Shown here piece by piece: positions 51,901 through 63,996 of a stretch of 64,000 nucleotides of DNA. The notes under the pieces were generated by a model. The model had not been told where the DNA came from. It saw nothing but the letters and a program-made list of their open reading frames with translations, and made no database searches. The DNA is from Arcuatula senhousia (Eukaryota; Mollusca; Bivalvia; Mytilida; Mytilidae). Each line of letters opens with the position of its first letter. Positions within the stretch are counted from its first letter, which is position 1. Where the stretch lies: positions 6,143,576-6,207,575 of the forward strand of contig OZ020304.1 in assembly GCA_963971305.1 (NCBI GenBank), read 5' to 3'. A program made the translations under genes and the position numbers.

Positions 51901-54900
51901 ATTGTATTTTAGCATGTGTTGTAAAATACCTGGCTTCACTGATTAATCTTCAACTGTTTCATTGGGTCAAGTTAGGCAATAAACCTTCAATTTACACCTT
52001 TATCTGTGAATGTGTTGATGTCTATCTGGAATTTTTTTATGACTACACAAATATCTTGATTAAAATTTACTTTACTTATATTTATTTATATTATAATTAC
52101 TCAAAAGTCATTTTCTTGGTCTTTTTTAAAATAGCAGGATATTACACAATGTATCAGGGAATGGGAGATGGGTCAAAAAGTCCTGATCCTTAAACTTGTA
52201 GTATCATTTTTATTCATTGGCCATTTTGAAAATTTACTTTAACAAATTAGGTTTAACCCCCTGTAATTGTAAATATTAAACTGTGACATTGTGTTTTTTT
52301 GAAAACAATTTTATGGTGCTGTCCTTATAAACAAGTTATATTGTAGGAAGATTAGTGAGATTTACACATCTCAAACAGTTTAATCCACCTCAAAAACACA
52401 AATTTACAGAAGAAAAGTTGTATAAATTTTCTATTTGATGAAATTATTAAAACAATTTGTTTGAACCTTAGCATATCCTAGCTAGAAATTTTTTTCATTA
52501 GGCATGACAGAAAATTTTCATTGTACACTATTGACCTTAATCCTGACTCTTTTACAGGATACCCCTCAGGCTGATGAGGATGATGAGAAGGTGAACATAA
52601 GAAGAGCATCCAGTACTCCAGTCATCAAAGATGGCACAGTGGGGAGCACAAGAGGCAAAAAACTTCTGGTTTGTTTAATGAAGCTCATGATTAGTTTTTT
52701 TAAATTTTTGATATAAATTGAAGAAAACAGAGAATGCATTGTTTCTGCCCATCCCACCCCAAAAAATTATAAAACTAATAATTATGTTTAATAAGAAAAT
52801 TTGGGACACTGCATGAAGTACTGTAGGATTTTTTCACCTTTGAACTATCAATCTAGCTCTTCATGATAAAAGCAAAACACATTATTTATTCACTGAAAAT
52901 TAATGCTGCAAATATTGAGATGGGTTGAATGATTATATTAACAGAAAGTATTAAAAGGTGGAAGTCTACGACAAAGCATGAGAGGAACTCCAAAATCTCG
53001 TCCAACAATTCTTACACCTCGTTACTCTGATGAGCCGGTGACATTGACAAGTGTCAAATCTAATCCTGACCTTCTTACTGCTTCATCACTTGCTGGTATG
53101 GTTACTAGGAAGAAGTCTCCAAAAGTCACAGGTAAACAAAATACAAATAGTCTCCTAAAGTCACAGGTAAACAAAATACAAATAGTCTCCTAAAGTCACA
53201 GGTAAACAAAATACAAATAGTCTCCTAAAGTCACAGGTAAACAAAATATAAAAAGTCTCCTAAAGTCACAGATAACAAAATACAAAAAGTCTCCTAAAGT
53301 CACAGATAACAAAATAAAAAAAAGTCTCCTAAAGTCACAGATAACAAAATACAAAAAGTCTCCTAAAGTCACAGATAACAAAATACAAAAATGTCTCCTA
53401 AAGTCACAGGTAACAAAATACAAAAAGTCTCCTAAAGTCATAGGTAAACAAAATACAAAAAGTCTCCTAAAGTCACAGATAACAAAATACGAAAAGTCTC
53501 CTAAAGTTACAGATAACAAAATACAAAAAGTCTCTTAAAGTCATAGGTAAACAAAATACAAAATAAAATTTATACAGAGCTCAAGTCACAGGTAAACAAA
53601 AAAAACAAACAAAAAATGTATACAGATCTAAAGTCAAAGGTTAACAAAATATAAACCAAAATTTATACGGATCTGAAGTCACAGGAAAACAAAATTACCA
53701 ACAAAGTTTATACTGATTCAATCATGTTATATCTCAGCATTTCCCCTAGGCTTTTTTTCACATTCAGGCAATGTACCAGTAGGTTTTATTTTAAATGTGA
53801 CCAGACTGATATAAAAATATAGCTGTATAAAGTCTTAATTCTTGCAATTATTACAATAAAAATGCTTCAAAGATTCTTTGTTAATGCTAAATTGACCAGG
53901 TGAAACATATGAAATTCTAAAATAAAAAGAGTTGTGATCTTAAGGATTCATCATCATCTTCATAAGAGTAGAGAATCAAATAGCCTGTCCTAAGCAAGGA
54001 ATCTTTGTCAAAGCTACGTTTGTCCCTGTTGTCTTTATATTAATGTTCAGATACGTGTTTTTCACTGATAATTTTAGAATGGGTATTGAATCTTTCGTAT
54101 TATTTTTTTTAATTGAAGAGCCAATGAAAGACGGTGAGCAGAAACCACTGGTAAACTTTTGTAACATGCTGTTTCATAAACTGAACATTCTTTTTACCAT
54201 TTAGAACAGGAAACAAACAGCAAGTCAGATGAAACACCAGTAGGACCAAAACCTAGCAAACCAAAGCCAACAAGGAAAGGTCTGCCTCCAAAAAGCCAGA
54301 AAACCACTGCAATTAATGGCTCAGTGCAGTCACTGAATATTAAATCATCACCTAAGTCCAAATCGTCCCCAAATCTAGGCTCAATGTTAGAGGTTGCTAA
54401 AAGTTCACAGAGCATTGAAAAATCAAGTAAACGACAGCGAGAGGATAGTGATGTAGAATCAAACAAAAAGAAGAAGACTGGACGAGAGGATAAGAGCATG
54501 GAGGTAAGGCTACTGAATGGTTATGTTGAAGACTGCTGGTTGTTTTCCATTGTGATTTTTATACCCCTCGCTTGAACAGGGGGGTATATAGTGATAGGGG
54601 TGTCTGTCCATCCATCCCTGTGTCCGTCCTTCCATGACGCCTAAGGGTACCCATCTTTTATCTGCAACTCCTCCTAAACCCTTGATGGATTTTCATGAAA
54701 CTTCACACATTCTTTGTCACATAATGTAGATGTGCACCGCTTATTTTTAAATTTTGTCTGATTAATTTTTTGGGGGGCGGTGGGTATTTATTTGTGAGCT
54801 GCTGCTCACAGTTTTTCTAGTTTAAATTGCTGTTTCTTTAGTGTTGGTTGTGTTGCGTACACTTATTCCATATCTCTTTATCATCTATTGAATTTGTCAC

Positions 54901-57900
54901 AGTCTGAAAACGGGGAATGTATACAAAAATTGATTAAATTGTATATACTGGCAAACTATGTAGGGGTATAAAGGAAATACCTGGCTGTGGGTCCATCTGG
55001 CATGTACCATTTAAACATCTGAATAAAGGATAATTCTTCTGTAAATTAGTATTCTAAACTTCTAAAGTTGGGATGATCTGATCAGTTTGAAGCTCATCTC
55101 AGCACAAGAATACTCCAAGTACAAGGATGTCACAAACAAATAGAGCAACATGTTTTCGACCTTGCAATAAAATGTTTCCAAAGAAATGCAACCTCACAGT
55201 ATGATATTTCCAAGGAAATGCAATGGCACAATAAAACAAGTCAATATGGCAAGTCTTTAGGAGAGCGCAAAATAAACAATGTTTAATTTCTGAATGAATA
55301 GTTACTTACATGTGTTCTTTGAAAACCCACATTAATCTTCCATTTGTGTTATCTTTTGTCTCCTTCTGCTGTGCTCCACTCACAAAAGACTTTATTTTTA
55401 TTACTCATTAAAGATCAGCTCATCTATTCGAAGAACTTATGTAAGAACCTAAAAACTTGAAAAAGTTTATCATAGTGCAGGAATTTTTTTGCTTAATAAT
55501 GTTAATGTTTCAGTTTTATTAGTAAGAAATGTAATGTAATTGATAGGTACTGTTGCAAAAAGGCATTTTGTAAAGTTATGAAAGAAACATTAAATTTATA
55601 CTAGCTCTAAGGCCAAAAAAATGTCTGTTTCCTGCTTCCCTACCTATTTTATTTTTTTACCCTACCCTAAAGTTTTTACTGGCATTATTAGTCCATCAGC
55701 CAAGTCGAAAAAGACGTCTTATTTAAAAGTTTGTGTACCCTTGTAGACCGATATTTTATCATAAAATAATTGCATAATCTCAAACAGTAATATCAAATCT
55801 TTCAAAATTCGTTTGTTGTACTGATTTAAAAGATGCGGAAATTTGTGAAAAATTATTTGTTTTTAACCATGCATCTATGTATACGAGAAGGTCACACTTT
55901 TGACGGTGAATTTTATGACCACCTCTTCGTGTATCTGTAATTAAAACAGATTTATCAAATCTAAATAGATAAAGAGAAAATCCCACCATTTTGTTGATAG
56001 ATTTGCAGCAAGTTAAATACTTATAAAGTCTAAATAAATATGGTCCAGTTTTATTCAAAATTAACACACATTTTTACTTTTAATAAGAAATTGTCTTTGA
56101 TATTTAAAATTTATTGTCACAACAACTTTGCCTATGAACTGTTTTATTCAATACATACAATTTCATATTTTTAAAGCCGTTTTATACGAACAAAAAAATG
56201 AAAAATAACACATTTTTTTCTCAATTAATTATTTAACGGAACTAGAAGCTTACACCGGTCCGGATCTGTTTCTAACATCACTCGGGTCAAGGTCAATAAA
56301 CATTACATTTTAAGTTGCTTTTTCGAGACATTAAATATGTTTTTGTAAAATTTAGGGCATATTTAGTATTTGTAGAATTTATATGTTTTGTGCATCAAAC
56401 AAAACAATGCTATTAAAAAGCGTTTTCGTTTGTTCCATTCGATTTTATTTTACCTATGGTGTGTTTGACTTTTATAAATAAACCGTTACTTTTATATAGT
56501 ATTCTTATTAAAGTTCAATATTTTATTAAATAATCATTAAAGTCCTTATGTTGAATACTTGCTTTAAAGATATTTAAACATGTATTTTTTGTTGGTTTAA
56601 TTTGTTGAGTACTTATTTCCCCAAAAAAATAAAATAAAAAATTATTGTATGTCCTTGTTATATTTAGGAAATTTTCTAATATGCAATACATTAACTTTAC
56701 TTTTTAACTTCGCTTATTTCTGTTGCTAACCCAATATGCTTTGGGTTCGTTTTAGTAAAATGACATATGTTATTTGCTTTGCTTAGTGTTGTAAAGATAC
56801 ATAGCTATACTTAAAATAAAGCAAAGTAGATAAAAACTGTGAATAGCCGCTTACAAAAACATACCTCTGGCTTCAATCAATCAAAAGAAATTTAAATTAC
56901 TAGTAGCCGGGGCATATCTAGGTTATGTTACAAAGCTTGTGTGAAAGTTTCATGAAAATCATTTGAGGGGTTTAGGTGGAGTTGCGAGAAAGGAATGGGT
57001 AACCCTTGTAGTCAAATAGGTAAGTCCATGTTTGCTTTTGGAAACCCCAAAAGTCATCATGAACAAATTGTAAAATAAGAGGTGCATATTCACATAATGT
57101 TACACATATTGTGTGAAAGTTTGATAAGAATCAATCAAGGGGTTTAGGAAAAGTTGTGGACAGGTATCGTCTTGTAGTTAAACACCTAAACATATGTTTT
57201 GCTATTGGAAACCAAAAAAAAATCATTCTAATCACACTTTAAAATAGAAGGTGCACATCAACATTATGTCACACAGATGGTATGAAATTTTCCTGAAAAT
57301 ACATAAGGGATTGAGGAGGAGCTGCAGATGAGAAATGGGTACCCCCTTGTAGTCAAACAGCAAAGTTGACATTTTGATATGAAAAAAACAAAACAAAAAA
57401 CAACAGTCATTCTGAACAAATTTAAAAGTATGAGGTGCATACTCTATAATGTCATTAAGATTGTGTAAAAGTTTCATGAAAATCCATCAAGGGGTTTAAG
57501 AGGAATGGATATCTATATACCACCACTTTTCGAGCAGCTGCTATAATAAAGAAAAATGGTTTTCAATAAGAAGAACATACAATTTATTTGTCGCGTTTTT
57601 ACATGCGCTTGAATAGACCTATATTATTTAGTTTTTAGTTCGTTTAAAAGTGTTAAAAAAAAGCTAATAATGCATTTCAATAAACAAAGGTCTCCATAAA
57701 GTACATGTAGTGCAGAGATTGGATATAGCCTCCTATTACTTATAAAATATCCAATCCTGATATGTGAACAGACAGGCAAGGCGAAAAATCTAAACGAACA
57801 GTATTTCAAGCAGATGTTTAATCGCTCCATAAGACATAGAAGCGGGAGACTGTATCTCTTATGTTGTACTAAAAACATGCATAAATCTTACATGTCCTTT

Positions 57901-60128
57901 AATTTAGAGTAAGAGTTGAGATTAAAAAAAAACAACTTAAAGTAATTCAATTTAGTTAAATTTGCAAATATAATTCATCAGAAGCTTCAACTAGAAAGAA
58001 GTGAGGAGGTTAACTTCAAAATATCACAGGAAAGCAATAATTTGTCTGATATGTACATGTATTAAAAGTGAGGGTACCAAGTTCGGTGTTAGGAGAAACA
58101 TTTTTCATTTTTCTTCTGCGTTGATACTTTTCAATTGAACAAAATATATAATGCGCATCGATTTCAAATGTATTGTTTATTGATTCTAAAGGAATTGCAA
58201 AGACATGATTCTTGATATTTTATTTAACATTGTCATCCCTGTTATGTCTTACAATCGTGTTATATTTTGTGTTACTACCGGACCCTAAGATTGCAATGGA
58301 AAAGTAATGTTTGGCGCAATAAAACCTTGTTTAACCCACAATTTCTTTTGAAATGCCTGTACCAAATCAGGACCATTGTGATCTTCAATTTCTCCGGTAT
58401 GTCTTTCTTGTTTGTCTTTTCTCTTGGACAATTGAAATTGATCCTTTAAGATTGGTAGTTTTGTTATTACCCTTATTTTAGGAGCAAAGACCTTCCACAT
58501 CAGCATAATATAGCTATAGCACAGTAATAACACTTCTAAATGCGAATTTATTGACAAAATAATAAAAATAAATTCAAGAAGAACTAAAACGATGGATATA
58601 GACCAAGATCTAGACGGATAACGGAAAATGGCTTATGATGACCTATGATGGATTTTTGGTCAGTTTTCAATTATCCAATGCAGAATTATATGTTTATTTG
58701 AATGAGTTTTGTTCTTAAGATAATAAATAATGATTCTAATATATATTGTATAAGAGATTACTAGTATTCTTAGCAACAAATTAATGATAAAAATTAAAAT
58801 AAGCCTATTTTTCACCTTTAGAGTTATTTCCCCTTGTTTCGACTATTTTATGCAGTCGTTTAGACGATTTTTAATATGTTTAGTTATCTTTGGAGTCTGA
58901 AGTAAAAATCAAAAGCTTAATATATTATTTTCATAAGACATGAAAAGAATTGCTCAACTTGAATTCAGATCAGAATTTTTTTCAGTCATACATTGCCCCA
59001 AAAGGGCTGCTTGTTGTACTATTTTCCGCACAATTTTTCGGACTACAACAAACGGAAAAACATTCTATATACATGTAATCTTCGATTTATGAAATAAAAA
59101 TTCGGTCAACATGGGTATCATGCAACCTCAATTTTTTCTGGACCTAGCTGATAGACTATATGGAACAAGCACCGTTTAAGTTGGGATTGCTTCCCCATTG
59201 ACTCAATGTAAAATAATTTTGTAAAAAAAAATTCCTATCTACCTACCCTAATTTTCAAGAGTAGGAAGCAGGAAACAAACATAAATTTTGTTTTGGCCTA
59301 ATGCCTAAATACATTGTTTGTACTTTTGTTGAGAACTTTGACTTTTATTCTTACTATTTAAGTTCTATTTACTGGTATGTATCTGAATATAAACTGATAA
59401 CTTTGATAACAACATGATTCCACTGGTTACTGCATGATTAACCTTACATATGACAGGACATAGAACAAGTTATGAATTTTGAGGACGAGGCCAGCACCGC
59501 AGCATGGGACCACACAGTACCATACATGTACAACAGTACAGATGAGGCTAAGAAAATCTTTGAATGTCTGATCCATCCTGTCAAACCAGACAAGTTCTTC
59601 AGGTTAGGCTCTATACCTGTTTCATTGTTACAGACCATCTCTATTGTTTTCACCTTAACAAAGAATTCATTGACTTTTTGAACAAGCATATTTGTGATTT
59701 AAATAATAAAAAAAAAAAAAATTGAAAAGTAAAAAAAATATGTAAATCAGACTTTTGATATCCCATGTAAAGGAAATTAACTTTGATGTTTATGCTGCCG
59801 ACTAAAGAACAACAAATTTAAGAATCCACGAACTGATACTTGTCACCAAACCACGAAAATAAATGAATCCACAGTATGCTATAGTTTTCACCCTGCAATA
59901 ATTCCCAGCTTTATGGTATTAGATAGATAGAACATAAAAGTTTAGTTAGTTTGTTGCAACAGGTTTCAAGTAAAATTTTAAAAACAAGGTTCATGAACAT
60001 TTAAGTCATTAACATAGTTCTGTTTTAGAGAGTTATGGGAGAGGAAGCCATTACTTGTCAGAAGACATCTGGCAAATTATAATGATGGATGGTTTAGTAC
60101 TGCGGAGCTGGATAAAATTTTACGCCAG
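48961..60128 (+). CDS. RIOX1: NO66/RIOX1-like ribosomal oxygenase, N-terminal part
   Basis: RIOX1 (NO66) is a nucleolar JmjC 2-oxoglutarate oxygenase that hydroxylates ribosomal protein uL2/RPL8. Exons: candidate 48961-49005, then 52558-52668, 52945-53131, a 15-nt microexon 54119-54133, 54205-54503, 59457-59602 and 60029-60128; phases agree, about 301 aa. Residues to about 220 are Ser/Lys-rich and disordered with a KRQRED...NKKKKTGRE basic stretch that looks like a nuclear/nucleolar signal. The last two exons give KKIFECLIHPVKPDKFF, then RELWERKPLLVRR and GWFSTAELDKILR, the signature just before the JmjC domain in NO66; the closely related RIOX2/MINA is the alternative. The catalytic domain is not in the window. 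The first exon (MKKVSAFSVFRGKKM) is chosen on phase and position only. Confidence 0.75.
49115..49360 (+). repeat. C-rich minisatellite of about 20-27 bp units
   Basis: Diverged repeats around CCCGCTCCCCGCCCCTCCACC-like units, extremely C-rich on this strand in an otherwise AT-rich region. The minus strand has many GGGG runs. It lies about 100 bp downstream of the candidate RIOX1-like first exon. Confidence 0.8.
50436..50512 (+). mobile_element. SINE 3' tail fragment
   Basis: ATCGCCGACGGGACACTAAG followed by CAACAAACAACC and an (AATC)n run is the usual 3' end of mollusc tRNA-derived SINEs. The tRNA-like head is missing. Confidence 0.55.
50907..51212 (+). mobile_element. tRNA-derived SINE
   Basis: The head GGAGCACGGCGGCCAAGTGA contains an A-box-like GGCCAAGTG and, about 40 bases later, the B-box GGGTTTGAGCCCC. 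The body follows, and the 3' end is CCGACGTTAAATAAATCTGA. The two internal Pol III promoter boxes are directly visible. It does not fold as an intact tRNA. Confidence 0.65.
53105..53560 (+). repeat. 33-35-bp minisatellite seeded by an exon 3' end and its splice donor
   Basis: Thirteen units of AGTCTCCTAAAGTCACAG followed by GTAAACAAAATACAAA. The first unit is the end of the RIOX1-like exon 52945-53131 with its donor at 53131/53132. The first four units are 35 bp apart and keep ACAG|GTAAAC; later ones mostly read ACAGATAAC, which loses the GT. Three looser copies continue to about 53700. Confidence 0.9.
54119..54133 (+). other. RIOX1: Candidate 15-nt RIOX1-like microexon
   Basis: The acceptor T-rich tract ending AATTGAAG and the donor GTGAGC flank 15 bases whose phase (2 + 12 + 1) lets it be included or skipped without frame change, adding 5 residues (EPMKD). 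Confidence 0.45.
54560..54825 (+). repeat. Dispersed repeat inserted in another repeat
   Basis: ATACCCCTCGCTTGAACAGG then GGGGTATATAGTGATAGG, a TCCATCC-rich segment, and a GTGAGCTGCTGCTCACAG hairpin near the right end. It splits the repeat family seen intact at 49425-49510, so it inserted later. Confidence 0.6.
56905..57540 (+). repeat. About 175-bp tandem repeat, four diverged copies
   Basis: Each unit has GAGGTGCATA..., TAATGTTACACA, GTGTGAAAGTTTCATGAAAA and AAGGGGTTTAGG-like segments. In the large RIOX1-like intron. Nothing else recognisable lies between 54880 and 59450 apart from the short repeats listed. Confidence 0.65.
59225..59305 (+). repeat. Short dispersed repeat (copy 2 of 3)
   Basis: Near-identical to 12275-12350 over about 75 bp (CCTACCCTAATTTTCAAGAG, GGAAGCAGGAAACAAACATA, TTTTGTTTTGGCCTAAT). 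Confidence 0.65.
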
Positions 60129-60256
60129 GTAACTACAAATGCTATGCACGAAATTAGTTTCTTTTATTTTAGTACCAATTGGCATTCAAATGTAAGTCCA
60201 AAAGAAACCAAGACAACACATACTCAAGTCGAAAATAGTCAGTAAGATTTAATTTT

Positions 60257-60445
60257 AGGGCTGTTCCAGAATTAAACGTGTTGGGGGGTCGGCAGAAACT
60301 TCTATTACATATATTGTGGGTGGTGGGTGTTTTAGAAATATTTTGTGAAGAAACAATGATAAAAATTATTTTTTCATGGGTGGTGGGGAATAGAAAAAAG
60401 TGCTTCCCGACCCCCCCCCCCCCCATTTAATTCTGGAACAGCCCT
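60257..60445. mobile_element. 189-bp MITE with AGGGCTGTTCCAGAATTAAA ends
   Basis: Perfect 20-bp inverted ends at 60257-60276 and 60426-60445, with GGGGGGTCGGCAG and CCGACCCCCCC continuing the pairing inward. No obvious target duplication. Lies in the RIOX1-like intron just before the LTR element. Confidence 0.75.
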
Positions 60446-60621
60446 GTTGTGCTCACTGGGTTTGTGAACAAGATTTGTTATTTGAAAAGTCAAGTGAATA
60501 TGAAAACTAAATGAAAGTGAATATAATTTATTTTGACAGCTAAAACAATTGCCAAATATCAATACAAGTAATGATAAATATCAACAATTATTATGTAACA
60601 ATGAATTAAAGTAATCCTAAG

Positions 60622-61049
60622 TGTTGCGACAAAGTCGAGACAATGTGTGCGATAATTTACCTTTCTCAAGCAGTAACCGTAATTCAAATTGAAATGGACT
60701 ATAAATTCTGAGTATTTATAGAACAAATCACACTACGCATGAGCGCTTCAAAATAGTTCCGGAAATGAACGCTAAAACAAAGTTAGAAAGTGAGAATAGA
60801 ATGTTTCATTACAGAATTACTTAGTTTCTGAACGCTAAACATTATTGATATGCACGAAACGTGTTGAATAGTAAGTTAAACCATTGCTAATCTGAAATTA
60901 ATTCGCAATACAAGATGGTATACAAAATGACGACAGAAAATGCCAAAAGTTGTCCCTACGTTTCCCGCGATCTTGTACTTTGACAGTAAACAAAATAAAA
61001 TCAATCTCATTTTAGTAAGACTGACAAATAAACATAACTGTACACAACA
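60622..61049 (-). repeat. 3' LTR, 428 bp
   Basis: Read in the element direction it starts TGTTGTGTAC immediately after the polypurine tract and ends GTCGCAACA, giving the canonical TGTTG...CAACA ends. TATAAATA lies at 60713-60720. CTAAG at 60617-60621 would be the 5-bp target duplication; its partner lies past the right edge, so this is not confirmed. Confidence 0.65.
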
Positions 61050-62122
61050 CTGCCCCTCGTCAAATAAAAACATTCTGTCCTCAGAATGGACTGATTCATA
61101 CTTGCATGTATTTCTCCAAGTAGATAGTTTCTTCTTAATCTAACTGGATGTTCTTCTAAATTTACTACTCTTACAGGGATATTTTTCTCAAAAGGGTCAA
61201 TGAGTATCTTTGCTACCATCACTTTTCTACTATCTTCTACTACCGGTTGCAACATTGCATAGCGGGTGTCTATCTCTTCTGGTTTGGTTGTCCTGCCAGA
61301 CACAATAATTTCGGAGTTTGCTGGAATAGTGACATTTTCAGTCAATAGAACTTTGACTGATTTATCGTCTGTTTCTCTGTCAACTTCACATTCAATCCAT
61401 TCACCGTCTACCTGTATGCCTTTCCGGGAGTTTACGGTGATGTCCAATTGATCCACGATATCACATCCAAGTAACAAATCGTCACCTATTGGGGCTATAT
61501 ACATGCTCCATATAAACTTTTTCTGTCCTAACTGTACATCCATGCTTGCAACTCCATGAGTGGTCATGTTTCTTCCAGCTTCTGCAACAACAAGATTTTT
61601 GGGTGTTTTCCTAAGTGGTGGTCTGTTTTTCCGTGGAAGGTTAAAGTAAATACTGCTGTTAAGAACAGTTACCATGGCACCAGTATCAAGAACTGCATTC
61701 ACCAACTTGTCCTGAATGTGCACAGGTACCTTGATTGTTGCTGATTTAACCCTATCAATGACAATTGAGTTCTCCTTCTCTTGTTCATCGTCACCTTGAC
61801 ACTCTTTGGAGTAAACCACAGGAATGTAATGATCGGCTCCTGTCATTACCATCCTGTCCTGGTCATCCTGCTCCTTCTCTAATGGTGTCATCTTTTCTGG
61901 ACATATCAAATCAACTACTGGACTTAACAGATTCTCCTCTGTCATTCCTGTCCTCTCCTGGTTCTCTCTTTTAATATTTCCAATATTGACTGGGTTAACC
62001 ATAGCCGAAGGACCTTGATCCTTGAAACAGCTATTGCCATCTTTAATGCCCATATTTACATTGACTTCACCGTCATCATTTTCCAAGGTTTCATCTTCAT
62101 TTTCTGTTAGTAAGGCTGACAC
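61007..62122 (-). pseudogene. Retroelement protease region (retropepsin), truncated pol
   Basis: An open frame of 371 codons on the minus strand. VLDTGAMVTVL near residue 145 is the catalytic Asp-Thr-Gly of a retropepsin, followed by the GDDLLLGCDI flap/C-terminal motif and the LxRNYLLGEIH segment that normally runs into reverse transcriptase. About 40 bases after that the frame passes through the polypurine tract into the 3' LTR and stops, so pol is cut before RT. The N-terminal 110 residues are acidic and unassigned. The frame is offset from gag. Host retropepsin-domesticated genes are an alternative, but LTR and tract context argue for a retroelement. Confidence 0.75.
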
Positions 62123-62149
62123 TTGGCCGATAGTCCCAGCCTCTACCAG

Positions 62150-62330
62150 TTTAAAGTTGGCTTGCTGCTCTGTGATTCTTGAGATTTTCTCATGCTATGC
62201 AGCTGTGGACAGTCTCTTTTGTAATGTCCTTCTTTATTACAGTTGAAACAAACTGGTTTTCCTGTTGTTTTTTTCGGTTGATTTCTGTCTGTTGAACTTT
62301 GTTTGGTTTGAATTGGATGAATTCAGAGCT
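62150..62330 (-). pseudogene. Broken zinc-knuckle (nucleocapsid) segment
   Basis: A CX2CX4HX4C zinc knuckle (CFNCNKEGHYKRDC) is encoded at about 62250-62209 in a frame different from both gag and protease. It shows that the coding sequence has shifted frame on both sides, either by decay or by unusual translation. Confidence 0.7.
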
Positions 62331-62348
62331 GGTATGTCAAATCTACTT

Positions 62349-63752
62349 TCACCTTGCCCCTGGTTTGACAAATTTCTTATCACTCATGTCTCCGACTGAT
62401 TTTATTATGTCTCTGGTCATAGATTCTCTTATATCACGGCCAAACTGGTTAAGCCTTTCTTCTGTGACATATCGGTTCCCTAATCGCCTACAATCTACTT
62501 CTTCCATACATTGATCCATTTGTTGATCATTCTCTTCAAATTCAATGGCTCTGATTTGTGTTTTACTTCTCATTCCACTTTTGCAGGTCTGATGCCAGGT
62601 TACCAAATTAATTGTTTCTTCCATAGTATTTGGTCGCTTTGTAAGTACATCATATACAATGCTCTGGTCTGGTAGTCCAGCTAACATATGCTCGATGCAG
62701 AGGTTGTTAAATAATTGTCGTTCCATTCCTGGATATGCTTTTCTGACCATTGCCTCAATTCTTGCAGCATATTCATGTATTGATTCTCTATATTGCTTCT
62801 TTACATTTAGTAGCTCTCTTCTATATGTTTCTGGGAAGTTTGTGTTTCCAAATCGTTTCTCCATTTCTGCGCTCAATAATCGAAATGATGTTCTGACTTC
62901 AGGTGCTAATTCAGTTGCGAAGTTTAAAGCCTCATCTTTTAATACCAAGAGTACTTCTTCTGCCTGTTGGTGTGGACTCCAATTGTTTCTTTCTGCTATA
63001 ATTTGAAATTGGACCATAAATGTCTTCCAATCGCCTTTGCCATTATAAAATGGTAATCTGGATTTGTATGGCTCAGAGTTTACTGTTGAAAAGGTTCTTG
63101 ATTGATTAACTGGTTGACTTAATCTGTCATAATCAGCTATTTGGTTAATTCTGTTTGGTCTGGTATTTGACATTTGGGGTTCTCTAGTCAGTACTCCAAA
63201 TTCCTGTATCTCAGTTTCTCTATATTGGCTACCATTTCTCGTTTCATCACTGTTGTATGATCTGAAAGATTCTTGTCGTTCCAGTTCAGATATTCTTTGT
63301 TTCAGCCTTGCTATCTCCTCTATGTCTCTGTTGTTGGTTTGTGGTATCTGTCTTGGTCTAAACAGCTCTGTATCACTCATAGACATTCTTGACTGTTCTT
63401 GGTTTGCTCCCATGTCGTTTCTATAGGTAGGTCCAGTCTGAGAAGTCAAAGGTCTTGTATTCATATTTGAGAAACTCCCTACAGAATTTGCTGAAGTTGA
63501 AAGGACCCCCTTTTGACTACCTAATAAATTTTCATTTATCCTAGTGTTTGTGTTCCCATATAAATTACTTTGGATGTACCCACTAGCCAATGTTGTTGTA
63601 TTTGAACTTATTGAACTAGCTGAATAATTATGAGACACTGTTGAAATGGTGACAAAAGGATTAGCAGATGAGAAAGAGTTAACAGTAACAGGGGTATTGT
63701 CATTTTCAATATTGATAGTTACGTCCCTTACATTATCTAATTGAGATTGCAT
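62349..63752 (-). CDS. Retroelement Gag polyprotein
   Basis: 467 codons from ATG at 63752 to TGA at 62349. The first 230 residues are Ser/Asn/Thr-rich with a short coiled coil (IARLKQRISELERQ). From about 230 comes the retrotrans_gag capsid-like region: LPFYNGKGDWKTFMVQF, then EEVLLVLKDEALNFA, RLLSAEMEKRFG, and REYAARIEAMVRKAYP-type helices, here ESIHEYAARIEAM. This order is typical of Ty3/gypsy-type Gag in invertebrates. The reading frame is intact, so the copy is young or Gag is under constraint, while the zinc knuckle has dropped out of frame. Confidence 0.85.
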   Translation of the reverse strand: MQSQLDNVRDVTINIENDNTPVTVNSFSSANPFVTISTVSHNYSASSISSNTTTLASGYIQSNLYGNTNTRINENLLGSQKGVLSTSANSVGSFSNMNTRPLTSQTGPTYRNDMGANQEQSRMSMSDTELFRPRQIPQTNNRDIEEIARLKQRISELERQESFRSYNSDETRNGSQYRETEIQEFGVLTREPQMSNTRPNRINQIADYDRLSQPVNQSRTFSTVNSEPYKSRLPFYNGKGDWKTFMVQFQIIAERNNWSPHQQAEEVLLVLKDEALNFATELAPEVRTSFRLLSAEMEKRFGNTNFPETYRRELLNVKKQYRESIHEYAARIEAMVRKAYPGMERQLFNNLCIEHMLAGLPDQSIVYDVLTKRPNTMEETINLVTWHQTCKSGMRSKTQIRAIEFEENDQQMDQCMEEVDCRRLGNRYVTEERLNQFGRDIRESMTRDIIKSVGDMSDKKFVKPGAR

Positions 63753-63904
63753 TGGGTTATGACTATCTCCTACAGAAACTCCTCTCCCTCCCGAAAAATA
63801 GGGTTTGGTAATTGGCGATTTCTAAGATACATAATAGGAAAAGTCTGTACCAGGTATGGTTACTAAGAGTTATCTGCCCTTAATTGTTAAGTTTATATTG
63901 TATT

Positions 63905-63996
63905 ACACTCTGAATATCAATTATTCCTAGTGTTTTTATGTTTATTTTGTTTCAATTGACCAAAATACACTCTGAATATCAATAATTCCTAGTGTT
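63905..63996. repeat. 62-bp spaced direct repeat in the element leader
   Basis: ACACTCTGAATATCAATTAT at 63905 and ACACTCTGAATATCAATAAT at 63967, each followed by TCCTAGTGTT, spaced 62 bases. The second runs to the window edge, so more copies may follow. Confidence 0.7.

Noticed and set aside
53196..53519. 107-codon minus-strand frame with repeated VTLGDF
   Set aside because: Antisense translation of the splice-donor minisatellite.
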